DNA of 64,000 bases from Planctomycetia bacterium. GTDB lineage: Bacteria > Planctomycetota > Phycisphaerae > UBA1845 > UTPLA1. The notes under the pieces were generated by a model. That model saw only the letters and a program-made list of their open reading frames with translations. It was not told the DNA's origin and ran no database searches. Below, one piece after another: positions 52,728 through 61,616 of this stretch (position 1 is the stretch's first letter; the number at the start of each line of letters is the position of its first letter). The DNA lies in NCBI GenBank assembly GCA_015075745.1, contig JABTTW010000001.1, positions 2,356,001-2,420,000 on the forward strand, written 5' to 3'. The position numbers and the translations under genes are program-made.

Positions 52728-53804
52728 TCACAGCCGCACGCGCCGAAAGTTGATCCACCCCATGCGCGCGATCAAAAGATCCTGCGTATACGTATCCGCC
52801 GCGTCGCTTGCCCCCAATCGCTGAACTGCAAACGACACACAATCCCCGGCCGCCAGCGCACTCTTCGCGATCGTGCCGGCAACCAGAAAAGCAATGTCGC
52901 CCGCACCCGTCGGCCCAGCCACGACATTCCCCGCGATGCCCTCGATGACGCCGCTCGCCCCTGCTCGGGCAATGTCCCAGTTCACGCGAAGCGACACATC
53001 CCCGCTCGCGGCGGCCGCCGCTTGCACCGGCACGACAATTTCCGCGACATCATCCACGTCACACCAGTCCTCGATGAGGACCGGCAGCGAGCGCCATCCG
53101 CCGTCGCTGGTACTCGCGATCTGCACCGCGGGAAAACTGCTCGACGCCTCGGCATTGGTGGAAAATTGCGTAGCGATATAGCTCCCGACGTTGTACGAAA
53201 TCACCCCCGCCAGCCCGATGATCGGCAGTTGCCGCGTCGGCCGCGCATCCCCCACAAGTGTGTACGACGCGCTCGCCACATCCAGTCGCAGATAATCCGT
53301 CGCCGTGCCGATCATGCGCGGGGCGATCGCCGGCGGCTCTGCCAGCAACGCCTCAACAAGAAAAATTGGCCACGCCCGATATGCCAGCTCATAGATGACA
53401 ACGCGATCGTCCGCATCGACGAACTTCTCGTGAATACTCTGAAGCTGTGTGTCCCCGCCCGGCTCGTACAGGTCCAGTCGCGCACGAACGAGATCCATCA
53501 GCTCAAACGCGCCCCGTCCATCCGAAGTGCCGTGCCGCGCATTATCGCCGACGCGAAGCATCTTCGCCGCAATCATGATGACAAACTTTGCGCCGCGGCG
53601 GAGGTCCGACGTCTCCGGCGCCGTCAGCTCCTCGGTAAATGAAACATACGCGGCGGGAGCCTGTTCCCGTCGAATCGCCTCGCGCAGCTCCGGTCGATTC
53701 CCCCCGGAAAATCCGCGCACGACCGCGAACGCCGGCGAACCGGAAATCGTCGCCGTCGCCAGCCGTGAAACAATGGTGTTTTCGAGATCGCCCAATCGTG
53801 ACAT
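52728..53804 (-). CDS. Mu gp37-like (DUF1834) protein with extra C-terminal domain
   Basis: 358 residues. The first 150 (LGDLENTIVSRLATATI, AYVSFTEELTAPETSD, GRGAFELMDLVRARLDLYEPG) resemble Mu gp37/DUF1834, a head-tail junction component. About 200 strand-rich residues follow (DYLRLDVASASYTLVGDARP, SGDVSLRVNWDIARAG) that gp37 proteins do not have. GGAGG upstream of the ATG. It is the last gene of the head cluster; no sheath, tube or baseplate gene follows. The added domain could cap the portal vertex or act as an adhesion module; this is conjecture. Confidence 0.6.
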   Translation of the reverse strand: MSRLGDLENTIVSRLATATISGSPAFAVVRGFSGGNRPELREAIRREQAPAAYVSFTEELTAPETSDLRRGAKFVIMIAAKMLRVGDNARHGTSDGRGAFELMDLVRARLDLYEPGGDTQLQSIHEKFVDADDRVVIYELAYRAWPIFLVEALLAEPPAIAPRMIGTATDYLRLDVASASYTLVGDARPTRQLPIIGLAGVISYNVGSYIATQFSTNAEASSSFPAVQIASTSDGGWRSLPVLIEDWCDVDDVAEIVVPVQAAAAASGDVSLRVNWDIARAGASGVIEGIAGNVVAGPTGAGDIAFLVAGTIAKSALAAGDCVSFAVQRLGASDAADTYTQDLLIARMGWINFRRVRL

Positions 53805-53817
53805 CGTCGAGGCCCTC

Positions 53818-54261
53818 CTACAGATTTTCCATGCTCTCGCGCGTCATCAATCGGGCAGGCCCCGTGGCGCGCCCCGCGATACCCAGCGCCGGGTTTTCCG
53901 TCGGCGCGCTGGCCGCCGGAAGCTGAACCAGCCCCGACGCCACGCGCGCCAGCCAGGTCACCGCGTCGTCGCGCCGACGGATAATGTCCTCCGGCACCGG
54001 CGGACGACGCGTGTGAAGCCGATACGCCGCGATGTCCAGGACAAACGACCGAAGCGCCGCCTGCACCTGAGGCTCGCCCGTCAAGTCCACCGGCACCGCA
54101 TACCGCGCTGCAACGTAGCTGTTCGCCTCGCCCTCGGCCCCCAGCCGCGCCTCATCCACCTTCGACGCGTCCGCCGACCCCGTGCCCGCGTCATCCGTCA
54201 ACTGAATGTACGCCGCCGATCCGATTCGAGATTGAATGTCTTCGTTGGTGATATATGCCAT
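53818..54261 (-). CDS. Mu gp36-like (DUF1320) head-completion protein
   Basis: 147 residues. YITNEDIQSRIGSAAYIQLTDDAG at the N-terminus, then a helical region with EANSYVAARYAVPVDL and LRSFVLDIAAYRLHTRR, the classic DUF1320/gp36 pattern of Mu-like phages. Probably a head-tail connector adaptor. ATG preceded by TGGAG. It lies 163 bases after the capsid gene; that gap holds no convincing additional gene. Confidence 0.85.
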   Translation of the reverse strand: MAYITNEDIQSRIGSAAYIQLTDDAGTGSADASKVDEARLGAEGEANSYVAARYAVPVDLTGEPQVQAALRSFVLDIAAYRLHTRRPPVPEDIIRRRDDAVTWLARVASGLVQLPAASAPTENPALGIAGRATGPARLMTRESMENL

Positions 54262-54423
54262 GTCTGCGGCACTCCATTAAGTAGAACGGCCCAGGAATCT
54301 GCGGTCATAATCGCCCCCAAAAAGGGTGCTCGCCGGTGAGGCGGTGTCGTCTCCCGCGCTCACCGGCGAACAGAGCGTCAACAGCCGCACGCGTTGACGG
54401 CCCCCCTTTCCCTCCGGCAAGTG

Positions 54424-55338
54424 TCAGATAAAGTCCGATCGAACCGCGAACTGCCAGTAGCCATAAGCCATTCGGTATCGGGCACGAACGCCGAACAGGA
54501 ACTTCTCCCGGCGGAATCCCTCGTCGGAGTCCTCCGCCAGCGCGTTGAACTCCACCGGCTCGCGATCCTGAAAAATGAACGGGCGGAGAATCCCGTCCGT
54601 CTTGAGCAGATACCACTTGGACTTGTCCGTCAGCCACGGAAACGAGATCACCCGTGCGATGCCCGACAACGTGTTCGCCCCGCCGCCGGACACCGTGGCG
54701 CTGATCGCCTCGTTCGCGGTGAAAAGCATGGTCGGCGGAACGACGCAGACCAGCCCACTGGCGGAAACCAGCATCGGCTCGCCCTGATCATCGACGAACC
54801 CCAGCATCGAGCCGATCGCCTGCTTGAGCGCCTCCTTGAATTCCTCAGCAGTCGGCGCATCCGTCGCGTCAGCGTCGAAAGTGAGCAGGTTGCTCTGATT
54901 GCCGGACGCGCCCGATAGGTGGGCGGCATTGAAGAAACTCACGCCGTCATAGCTGTTGTTGCCCGCCGTCTCCCCGCCGACAAGCAACTGCGAAATCAGG
55001 AAATCCTTGTGCGTTGCGGCGCGCTGAGCCAGTTCCGCGACGCGCAGCCTAATCTGGCCCGTCTGATCGTCGCTGATCTCGTCGCGATCCACCTCGATCG
55101 TCGCCTCATACTTGAGGTTTTCAATCGAGTAACTTTCCACCCGCAGACCCTGGGCCAGCCGGCCCTGCCCCCACTCGCGCACCTTCGGCACCGTACCAAG
55201 CCACCGATAGTCCTCGCGATCGCTCGTCGACACCACACGCGTCGAAAGATCGCCAAAGTGAACAGGCGTCCCGTCAAACCGATTGAAGAATTCGCTTCTC
55301 AGGCCCTTGGTCAAGAGCCCCGTGTTGATCACTGCCAT
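54424..55338 (-). CDS. Mu gpT-like major capsid protein
   Basis: 304 residues of the Mu major head protein gpT fold. INTGLLTKGLRSEFFNRFDG begins the N-arm; YSIENLKYEATIEVDRDEISDDQTGQIR and ATHKDFLISQLLVGGET form the HK97-like core; DKSKWYLLKTDGILRPFIFQDREP and RYRMAYGYWQFAV are the typical C-terminus. Perfect AGGAGG upstream of the ATG. Together with the protease and decoration-like proteins it should form a capsid. Confidence 0.92.
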   Translation of the reverse strand: MAVINTGLLTKGLRSEFFNRFDGTPVHFGDLSTRVVSTSDREDYRWLGTVPKVREWGQGRLAQGLRVESYSIENLKYEATIEVDRDEISDDQTGQIRLRVAELAQRAATHKDFLISQLLVGGETAGNNSYDGVSFFNAAHLSGASGNQSNLLTFDADATDAPTAEEFKEALKQAIGSMLGFVDDQGEPMLVSASGLVCVVPPTMLFTANEAISATVSGGGANTLSGIARVISFPWLTDKSKWYLLKTDGILRPFIFQDREPVEFNALAEDSDEGFRREKFLFGVRARYRMAYGYWQFAVRSDFI

Positions 55339-55439
55339 GTGTAACCTCCTCCTTCTTCGTCATGCGCCGCGCGCATCGCGCGCCCGGCGATCAATGTCTC
55401 TCTTGATCAGGCGGCTCAACGCGACCCGCCTCCCGGCAA

Positions 55440-56195
55440 CTACGGCAATTCGATGTATCGAAGCGAAAGCAATCCACCGACGCCCGCCGTCGATGACGCC
55501 TGCCCGACTTTGGCCCAGACGCGCAGCCCCTTGGCCACGTTCGCGAAGTTGATGGTCAGCGTGGCCGGCGTATTCGCGCTGAGTGACGCGAGATTGAAGC
55601 CCGAGACGACTTCGTTTGGCGTGGAGTTACCGGTCCCCACATCCAGAGCGCCGGAATTCGGAACGGTGTTGAATGAAACCTGGGCGTGCAGCACCTTGAT
55701 CGCCCGCTGAGTAATCAGCACCGGGTTCGTCGTCGCGGCGCTCAGCGAGCTGTCGAGCCGAACATTCGATTCCTGCTCAACCTGCGGAGCAGCCATCGGC
55801 ATGATCCGCACGATCCCGACGTTGGCGCCGGCGATGGCCATCAAAACACCACAATAGCTGCCGCCGACCACCGGCGCGACCGTGGCCAGCTCATTGTCCA
55901 GCGCATACACCGGCCCGCCGACCAGCGTCTGCGTTGCCCCGGAGACGGTGAGAATAAAATCTCCCTGCGTGTAAAGTCGAACAGTGGCATCGCCGTTCTG
56001 CCCCGCGCTGTTGTCGATCTCCTCATAGGCGATTCCCGCGAACACGTCGCCGGCAACGAGATTGCGAACATAGCCGCTCGCCCGATCAACGCCGACGATG
56101 GCGCCCTTGTAAACGCGCGTCGATGCGGCGACCGCAAAGCTGCGCAACTCCTGATCCACATACCTGCTCAATTCACGATTGGCCGAGATAGCCAT
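55440..56195 (-). CDS. Phage capsid-decoration-like protein (DUF2190-like)
   Basis: 251 residues. The N-terminal half (YKGAIVGVDRASGYVRNLVAGDVFAGIA, with VVGGSYCGVLMAIAGANVGIV) matches DUF2190-type decoration proteins found next to capsid genes. The second half has further strands (VLHAQVSFNTVPNSGALDVG) with no clear homologue. AGGAGG precedes three close ATGs; the third (MAISAN) has the best spacing. Lies between the protease and capsid genes. Confidence 0.7.
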   Translation of the reverse strand: MAISANRELSRYVDQELRSFAVAASTRVYKGAIVGVDRASGYVRNLVAGDVFAGIAYEEIDNSAGQNGDATVRLYTQGDFILTVSGATQTLVGGPVYALDNELATVAPVVGGSYCGVLMAIAGANVGIVRIMPMAAPQVEQESNVRLDSSLSAATTNPVLITQRAIKVLHAQVSFNTVPNSGALDVGTGNSTPNEVVSGFNLASLSANTPATLTINFANVAKGLRVWAKVGQASSTAGVGGLLSLRYIELP

Positions 56196-56267
56196 TTCCA
56201 TCATCCTCCTTCTTGATCCTTTTCATCCTTCCCATGTCCGGCATTCACGCAAGGTCGCCGCCGCCGG

Positions 56268-57290
56268 TTAGCTGCTCGCCGACTCCGCCCTTACGGCCTG
56301 CGCGACATAGGCCTCTTCGTTACAAAGCTTTTCAAGAAACGTCCGGTTGTTGCGGTACTCCGCCCGGGCCGCCGACTCCGCCGCCCTATAGGTCGAAGTT
56401 GACGAATCACCTGACACAACAGGCACGATCCGCCCCAGCGGCACCACCACGGGTGCGACCGCCGCCCATCGCTCAAACTCCGCCGGACTGCGCTCGGCGA
56501 GCGAGACAGCCCAATCCCTCTGCGCGGCCGTCAGCTTTCCGGCAGACATCGCCGCCGCCACGCGCTGGCTCGCCGCCTGATTTCGCTCGCGCGACTCGAG
56601 CAACTCGATGCGCTCTGCCGCCGCAAGAAGAATTGCCCCCTCCTCCGCGGAATCCGCAATGCGCAATAGCCCCCGCAATCGCTCGGCGGCACACGCCATC
56701 GGCTGATGACCATCCCGTGCCGCTCCGTCGGCACTTGCGATCAACGGCCTCATCCCGACAATCGCGGGCTTGTTGGTCAGGGCGACGGAATGAAGGCCGA
56801 TTAGCCGCCGGTCGCTTCGGCGCACCAACGCAACTGGAGACAGATAGCGATACTGCCGCGTTCGAAGCTTCTCCGCCGCCTCATCCGTCCACTCCACGCG
56901 CGCCCACAGACCCGGCTGAATGTCGCCGCCACGAGCCGCGGCCTCACTGGGCGTGATCATCGACAGCGCCCGAATCCAGCCCGCGGCAGGCGCCTGACCA
57001 GTCGGCGAGCTGTAGTTGCCGCCGAGAGTTTGGTGTTCGTAGTCGACCGGCACATCAGCGCCGTGCGCGGTGAACGCCTCGATCGTGGCCGTGGCGGCCT
57101 CCTGATCCACGATGAATGATCCCGCCAGGGTCTCCACCTCACCCCACGGCGCAATGAAAATCTGTTCCGGAGGATCTGCCTGCCCCACGGCAGACGACTC
57201 CATCACGAGCCTCTCCACCGCTGCCGCCTGAACCAGGCTTCCTGGCACAGTGCGCCGGGCATTGTCACTGACGATCGCGTTTTCGTTCAT
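56268..57290 (-). CDS. Mu-like prohead protease (gpI)
   Basis: 340 residues. VPVDYEHQTLGGNYSSPTGQAPAAGWI, with the DYEH motif, and LGLHSVALTNKPAIVGM-type ending (IGLHSVALTNKP) are hallmarks of the Mu I protease, and the helical C-terminal scaffold (AAERIELLESRERNQAASQRV) is as in Mu, where the same gene encodes the scaffold. ATG with GGGAGAGG upstream. Processes the capsid during assembly. Confidence 0.88.
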   Translation of the reverse strand: MNENAIVSDNARRTVPGSLVQAAAVERLVMESSAVGQADPPEQIFIAPWGEVETLAGSFIVDQEAATATIEAFTAHGADVPVDYEHQTLGGNYSSPTGQAPAAGWIRALSMITPSEAAARGGDIQPGLWARVEWTDEAAEKLRTRQYRYLSPVALVRRSDRRLIGLHSVALTNKPAIVGMRPLIASADGAARDGHQPMACAAERLRGLLRIADSAEEGAILLAAAERIELLESRERNQAASQRVAAAMSAGKLTAAQRDWAVSLAERSPAEFERWAAVAPVVVPLGRIVPVVSGDSSTSTYRAAESAARAEYRNNRTFLEKLCNEEAYVAQAVRAESASS

Positions 57291-57368
57291 CGGCCTCTCC
57301 CTTCCTGATAGGTTGTTGTCCGGGTCCTTGGTGCAGCCCGCGCTTCAAATCGCCGCACATCTTTCCCA

Positions 57369-58700
57369 CTAACCTTGCTCCCCGTTCGCGCCTCTCGCGC
57401 CACTTGCAGTCGGGACTCCGGGAAGCGCCGCCTCCTGCTCACCGGCTTCGGGTATCCCCAGCGCTGCATGTGCCCACCGCGTCGGAACCTTCGCCCCCAG
57501 TCGGTTCACGGCGATATCGAGTGTGTTGCCCAACTGCAGGGGGTCGAACCGCTGCTCCATGATGCGGCGGAAGTGCGGAACCGGAGCGCCAGGCCCAAAC
57601 TGCATTCGTGTCATCGGGGCCAATAGATCGCGCCGCAGCGTCACCGCTTCTTTGCGCAAGTCATCATCGCGCAAGTCGCGCCGCACCTGATCGTGAACTT
57701 TCGCCGCCCCCGCACTGGCCAGCATGCGCGCCGTGTCAGTGGTCAGTGTTTGCCCCAGCCACGCCTTGCTCATCTCTCGGTCAAAGTAGAGACACAGGTT
57801 CTCGTACAAGTTCACTTCACCGGGCGTGCGCGATTGCACGATCTGAAGCTCCACCGCCTTGGAGAAAATCCCGGTCGCATCGGCACCCAACTTGCTCAAC
57901 ATCCCCAGCAGCTCGCGCTTCTCCTCCGGCGTCGCGTTCGGCGCATATCGGGCAATCCGCACCGGCATCCCAAACACCTCCGCGAATACCAGCCAGTCCT
58001 TGACTGCAAAGTGCTTGCCGAGATAGGCAATCGCCGTCGCGCGAAGAATTCCGCCGCGCAGGGGATGCCCGCTCGACACGTGCGGCACATGCATGATGAA
58101 CTTGTCCGGCGGCAGCTCGATCCCCTCAAACGCCGCCGCGTCCGTCAAAACGCGCACCTGTCCGTTCCCGTCGAGCGTGATGCGGCCAAACGGAACCGGC
58201 TCAAGGGCCGCCAGACGATGGCCGGACTCCGACGCCTCCCAAATCAACTCAACCAGTGAAATATTGCGCCCAACGGCGAGCGAGATATGGTCCAGCGCTG
58301 CCTCAAACCCCGGTAAGTCGCGCAGTGTTGCATCGCAGTAAGCGGCCGCCTCGTCAGCAAGGGCTCGGCTTGCGGAAACACTTCGCGCCGATCCCCATCC
58401 AGGCATCTCCGCGGCCGACACAACCTCCCACGCCAACCCCGTCACCGCCAGGCGGCGAGTCCTCGCAACACTAAACAAATGGGCGTCCTTCTCCTCCATC
58501 TGCTCGAAGAGTGAAAGCTGCGCGGATGGATCGCCCGCGTCAGCCTCGCGGATGATAGAAATCAATCGCTGGGGCGTCAGACCATCGGCAGGGTAGTCTT
58601 GCCAGACATCCTCGCGGCCTCGACGCACAATCGCGCCGGGCCTCGGCAGCGCTCGCCCGCGCCCCATGATCGAATTGACAATTCTTCCAACGATATTCAT
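57369..58700 (-). CDS. Mu-like portal protein (DUF935, gp29)
   Basis: 443 residues: DGLTPQRLISIIREADAGDP, LFEQMEEKDAHLFSVARTRR and FAVKDWLVFAEVFGMPVRIARY are the defining DUF935/gp29 blocks; the C-terminus is Pro/Ala-rich. ATG with GAGGAG eight bases upstream; a much longer frame upstream is antisense to the terminase and rejected. It forms the portal vertex through which DNA enters. Follows terminase by 35 bases. Confidence 0.92.
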   Translation of the reverse strand: MNIVGRIVNSIMGRGRALPRPGAIVRRGREDVWQDYPADGLTPQRLISIIREADAGDPSAQLSLFEQMEEKDAHLFSVARTRRLAVTGLAWEVVSAAEMPGWGSARSVSASRALADEAAAYCDATLRDLPGFEAALDHISLAVGRNISLVELIWEASESGHRLAALEPVPFGRITLDGNGQVRVLTDAAAFEGIELPPDKFIMHVPHVSSGHPLRGGILRATAIAYLGKHFAVKDWLVFAEVFGMPVRIARYAPNATPEEKRELLGMLSKLGADATGIFSKAVELQIVQSRTPGEVNLYENLCLYFDREMSKAWLGQTLTTDTARMLASAGAAKVHDQVRRDLRDDDLRKEAVTLRRDLLAPMTRMQFGPGAPVPHFRRIMEQRFDPLQLGNTLDIAVNRLGAKVPTRWAHAALGIPEAGEQEAALPGVPTASGARGANGEQG

Positions 58701-58735
58701 ATGCGACTCCTCATGTTTTCTTCGCGTGTGATCTC

Positions 58736-60022
58736 TTACCAGACGCCGTCTCTGGCGAATCTGGGTGGATATGCTGTCGTGAATTCGGCCTCGCCGCGCG
58801 GGCCGGCCGTCGCCGCGTGAATCCCCAGCGCAGCCGCCCAGAAGCGGTCCGCGTGCGCGCCTTCCGATCGCGCCGCGTCGAATCGCACTCCGCCCGATGA
58901 AGTGACGGCTCGTGTCAGACTGTGCCAGTCTTCGACAATGCGATCGTCCACGGGAATACTGAGCAGCCCGCGCTCCGCGCTGACCCGAAGCCGGCCCGCC
59001 AGCTCTCCCTTGAGCGCCGCCGTAAAGACAACGCGCTGAATACGATCGTCGCCGTATCGGGCAGTAAGCCGCTCCGCCAGATGCAGACCCATTCCGGTGG
59101 CGTCGATGCAAACTCGCCGAACCGACCGGTGACGAAGCAGCCGATCGAGGGCCGCCTCCTGCTCGTCGAACGGTGCATCGCGGAGCACTTCGAGTCCGCG
59201 CGTGACGAGCGACTCTCCCATGCGCTGCCACAACCAGATGGCAGTGAGGTCTCGATGTCGGCCCACGTCCACGCCGATGTAGAGCTCCGCGTCGCGCGAG
59301 TTGAGCAGGTTCCAATCCACGTCAGTCTTGCACGTGTCGTCCTGACATGATCGAATCAGTTCGTAAGTCAGAAAGCTGGTGGCCTCGTCGAGAAACTCGC
59401 AGCAGAATTCCTGCCGCCACGCCCATTCGTCGCCGATGCTCCGCCGCATCAGCTCCGCGTCTACCGACAATCCACGCGAAACCGCATCCGCCAGCGTGAT
59501 GGTCCGCTTCGCAAAATCTTTCCGATCCTTGAGCTGAAAGAACTCGTTCTTCTGCCCGCGCGGAGTCGATGCAACGTCGATTTCCCCCTCTCCGCGAAGC
59601 ACCGTCGGAAAAAGCGCCGCCCAGATCTCTTCCGCGTCCCGGTGCATCGCGAACTCATCCAGGAACACGTCGCCCGAAAACCCCCGTGCGGTCGTCGGGT
59701 TCGCCGGCAACCCGATGATCCTCACGCCCCCGGAAAGGCGAAGCTCCAATTGGCGAAACTGCGTGCCCTTGAAGTAGCTCTCCTCACACCACTCGTAATA
59801 GATGGACAGCGAGCGGCAGTGATGACGAATCTTCTCCATCACCTCGCGACTCTGTCTTTCGCCCGCCGACAAAATGACCTGCAAGCGCTTTCGTTCGACC
59901 GCCCGCATCAGCCGCCGAAGACCAAGCGTCGTGCTCTTCCCCGTCTGCCGCGCCCAGCAGTTCCACGTAAAGCGCGCGGCGTCCGAAACAAGACTCTGTT
60001 GATAGGGCAGCAACTCAAGCAA
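58736..60022 (-). CDS. Phage terminase large subunit (Mu gp28-like)
   Basis: 428 residues. ATPase: CWARQTGKSTTLGLRRLM (Walker A), VFLDEFAMHRDAEE (Walker B), VASTPRGQKNEFF (coupling motif). Nuclease domain: YIGVDVGRHRDLTAIWLW and VCIDATGMGLHLAERL (metal-binding Asp), and ADRFWAAALGIHA at the end. All catalytic residues look intact. The start is a TTG with GCGGAG nine bases upstream. No small terminase gene precedes it; it heads the minus-strand cluster. Confidence 0.9.
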   Translation of the reverse strand: MLELLPYQQSLVSDAARFTWNCWARQTGKSTTLGLRRLMRAVERKRLQVILSAGERQSREVMEKIRHHCRSLSIYYEWCEESYFKGTQFRQLELRLSGGVRIIGLPANPTTARGFSGDVFLDEFAMHRDAEEIWAALFPTVLRGEGEIDVASTPRGQKNEFFQLKDRKDFAKRTITLADAVSRGLSVDAELMRRSIGDEWAWRQEFCCEFLDEATSFLTYELIRSCQDDTCKTDVDWNLLNSRDAELYIGVDVGRHRDLTAIWLWQRMGESLVTRGLEVLRDAPFDEQEAALDRLLRHRSVRRVCIDATGMGLHLAERLTARYGDDRIQRVVFTAALKGELAGRLRVSAERGLLSIPVDDRIVEDWHSLTRAVTSSGGVRFDAARSEGAHADRFWAAALGIHAATAGPRGEAEFTTAYPPRFARDGVW

Positions 60023-60226
60023 GTGACGTGCTCCGCCGAGCCCGACCGATCGGAAGGGCGCCCGCCCCTCTCGATCGCGTCACCCTCGACACTTGCTCCC
60101 CGTGCGCGCCCGCCGCCGCCCCACATACCCTTTCCGGCCCGGCCATCATGAATGCCCGAGAAAATCGCCGACCAGCGTGTATACTCCGAAATAGGCGGTG
60201 CCGGCTTCCGTTTTCAGGCGGCCGAA

Positions 60227-60232
60227 CTATAA
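60227..60232 (+). promoter_or_regulatory. Candidate -10 box for the PPi-phosphofructokinase
   Basis: A perfect TATAAT 34 bases upstream of the start. At 17-base spacing the -35 is only CTTCCG, so weak. Confidence 0.35.
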
Positions 60233-60266
60233 TAGGAAAAACGTTTTAGCTATCTGGATTTGCATC

Positions 60267-61616
60267 ATGGCACTGAATCGTCCCAAGCTCGCAATCGTCG
60301 TCGGAGGCGGTCCCGCGCCCGGCATTAACGCCGTCATCGGCGCGGCTGCCATCGAAGCCATCAACCGCGGCCTCTCCGTCGTCGGTATCTACGACGGCTT
60401 CAAGCATCTCGCCTCCGACAAGTTCGTCCAGGAGCGGCACTGCATCGACCTGCACATCAAAGATGTCGCCCGCATTCACTTTGACGGCGGCTCCATTCTC
60501 CGCACCGCCCGCACAACCCTCCTCGACGAAGGCTCGATCGAAGTCGAAGGCCACGTCCGGCCCGACGAAAAAAAAGTGGGCCGCGTCATCCAGCACTTAA
60601 CCGAGCTCGGCGTGACATGCATCATCACCATCGGCGGCGATGACACCGCCTTGTCAGCGCGCTTCGTCGCCGAGCGAACCGGCGGCCGCATCCGCGTCGT
60701 CCATGTCCCCAAGACCATCGATAATGACCTACCGCTCGCCGGCGACATCCCCACCTTCGGTTACAACACCGCCCGGCACCTGGGCAGCGAGCTTGTCGCC
60801 AACCTCATGGAAGACGCCAAAACCACCGGCCGCTGGTATGTCGTCGTCGCCATGGGACGACACGCCGGCTTCCTCGCCATGGGCATGGGCAAGGCCGCCG
60901 GCGCGACCGTCACCCTCATCCCCGAGGAATTCGGCGAGACCACCACCATCCAGGGCATCGCCGATGTCCTCGAAGGCTCCCTCCTCAAACGCAAGGCAAT
61001 GGGCCGCTCCGACGGCGTCGCCATCGTCGCCGAGGGCCTCGCCTACAGGCTCGGCGATCGTGAAGAACTGGAGCGCCTGCTCCACAAGAAAGTGCCCGTC
61101 GACGCCGCAGGCCACATGCGCCTCGCCGAAGTGCCCCTCGCCCGAATGCTGACCGAGGAGCTCATGCGCCGCTCCGAGGAGCGCGACGAGAAAATCACCG
61201 TTATTCCGCAGACCATCGGTTATATGCTCCGCTGCGCACCACCTACCCCGCTCGACATGGCCTACTGCCGCGACCTCGGCAACGGCGCCGTCACCCTCAT
61301 CCTCGACGAAACACGCGACCTCACCGGCGGCATCATGGTCACCATCCAGGGCAGCAATCTCTTCCCCGTCACCTTCGCCGAAATGGTTGACCCCAGGACC
61401 AACCGCACGCGCATTCGCCAGGTCGACGTCCACAGCGACAGCTACAAAGTCGCCCGCGCCTACATGATCCGCCTCGAATCCACCGACTTCAATGACCCCG
61501 TCATGCTCGCCAAGCTCGCCGCCGCAGCCAAAACCACCGAGCATGAATTCATCAAACGCTACACCCGCGCCGCCACCCGCCTCTTCGAACAACCCGGCTT
61601 CACCCCGGTCGTTTGA
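60267..61616 (+). CDS. pfp: 6-phosphofructokinase, probably PPi-dependent
   Basis: 449 residues. VVGGGPAPGINAVIG forms the nucleotide/PPi loop; IITIGGDDTALSA has GGDD, with Asp rather than the Gly of ATP enzymes (GGDG), a mark of PPi dependence; VPKTIDNDLPLAGDIPTFGYNTA carries the Lys and catalytic Asp typical of PPi-PFK; VVVAMGRHAGFLA and LIPEEF complete the active site. The ATG start is unambiguous. Catalyses reversible phosphorylation of fructose 6-phosphate. Overlaps the 3' end of the convergent membrane gene by 17 bases. Confidence 0.9.
   Translation: MALNRPKLAIVVGGGPAPGINAVIGAAAIEAINRGLSVVGIYDGFKHLASDKFVQERHCIDLHIKDVARIHFDGGSILRTARTTLLDEGSIEVEGHVRPDEKKVGRVIQHLTELGVTCIITIGGDDTALSARFVAERTGGRIRVVHVPKTIDNDLPLAGDIPTFGYNTARHLGSELVANLMEDAKTTGRWYVVVAMGRHAGFLAMGMGKAAGATVTLIPEEFGETTTIQGIADVLEGSLLKRKAMGRSDGVAIVAEGLAYRLGDREELERLLHKKVPVDAAGHMRLAEVPLARMLTEELMRRSEERDEKITVIPQTIGYMLRCAPPTPLDMAYCRDLGNGAVTLILDETRDLTGGIMVTIQGSNLFPVTFAEMVDPRTNRTRIRQVDVHSDSYKVARAYMIRLESTDFNDPVMLAKLAAAAKTTEHEFIKRYTRAATRLFEQPGFTPVV

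Noticed and set aside
58701-59315. Extension of the portal frame into the terminase gene
   Set aside because: The Arg/Ala-rich product is an antisense-frame artefact of the terminase coding region; the ATG at 58700 has GAGGAG.
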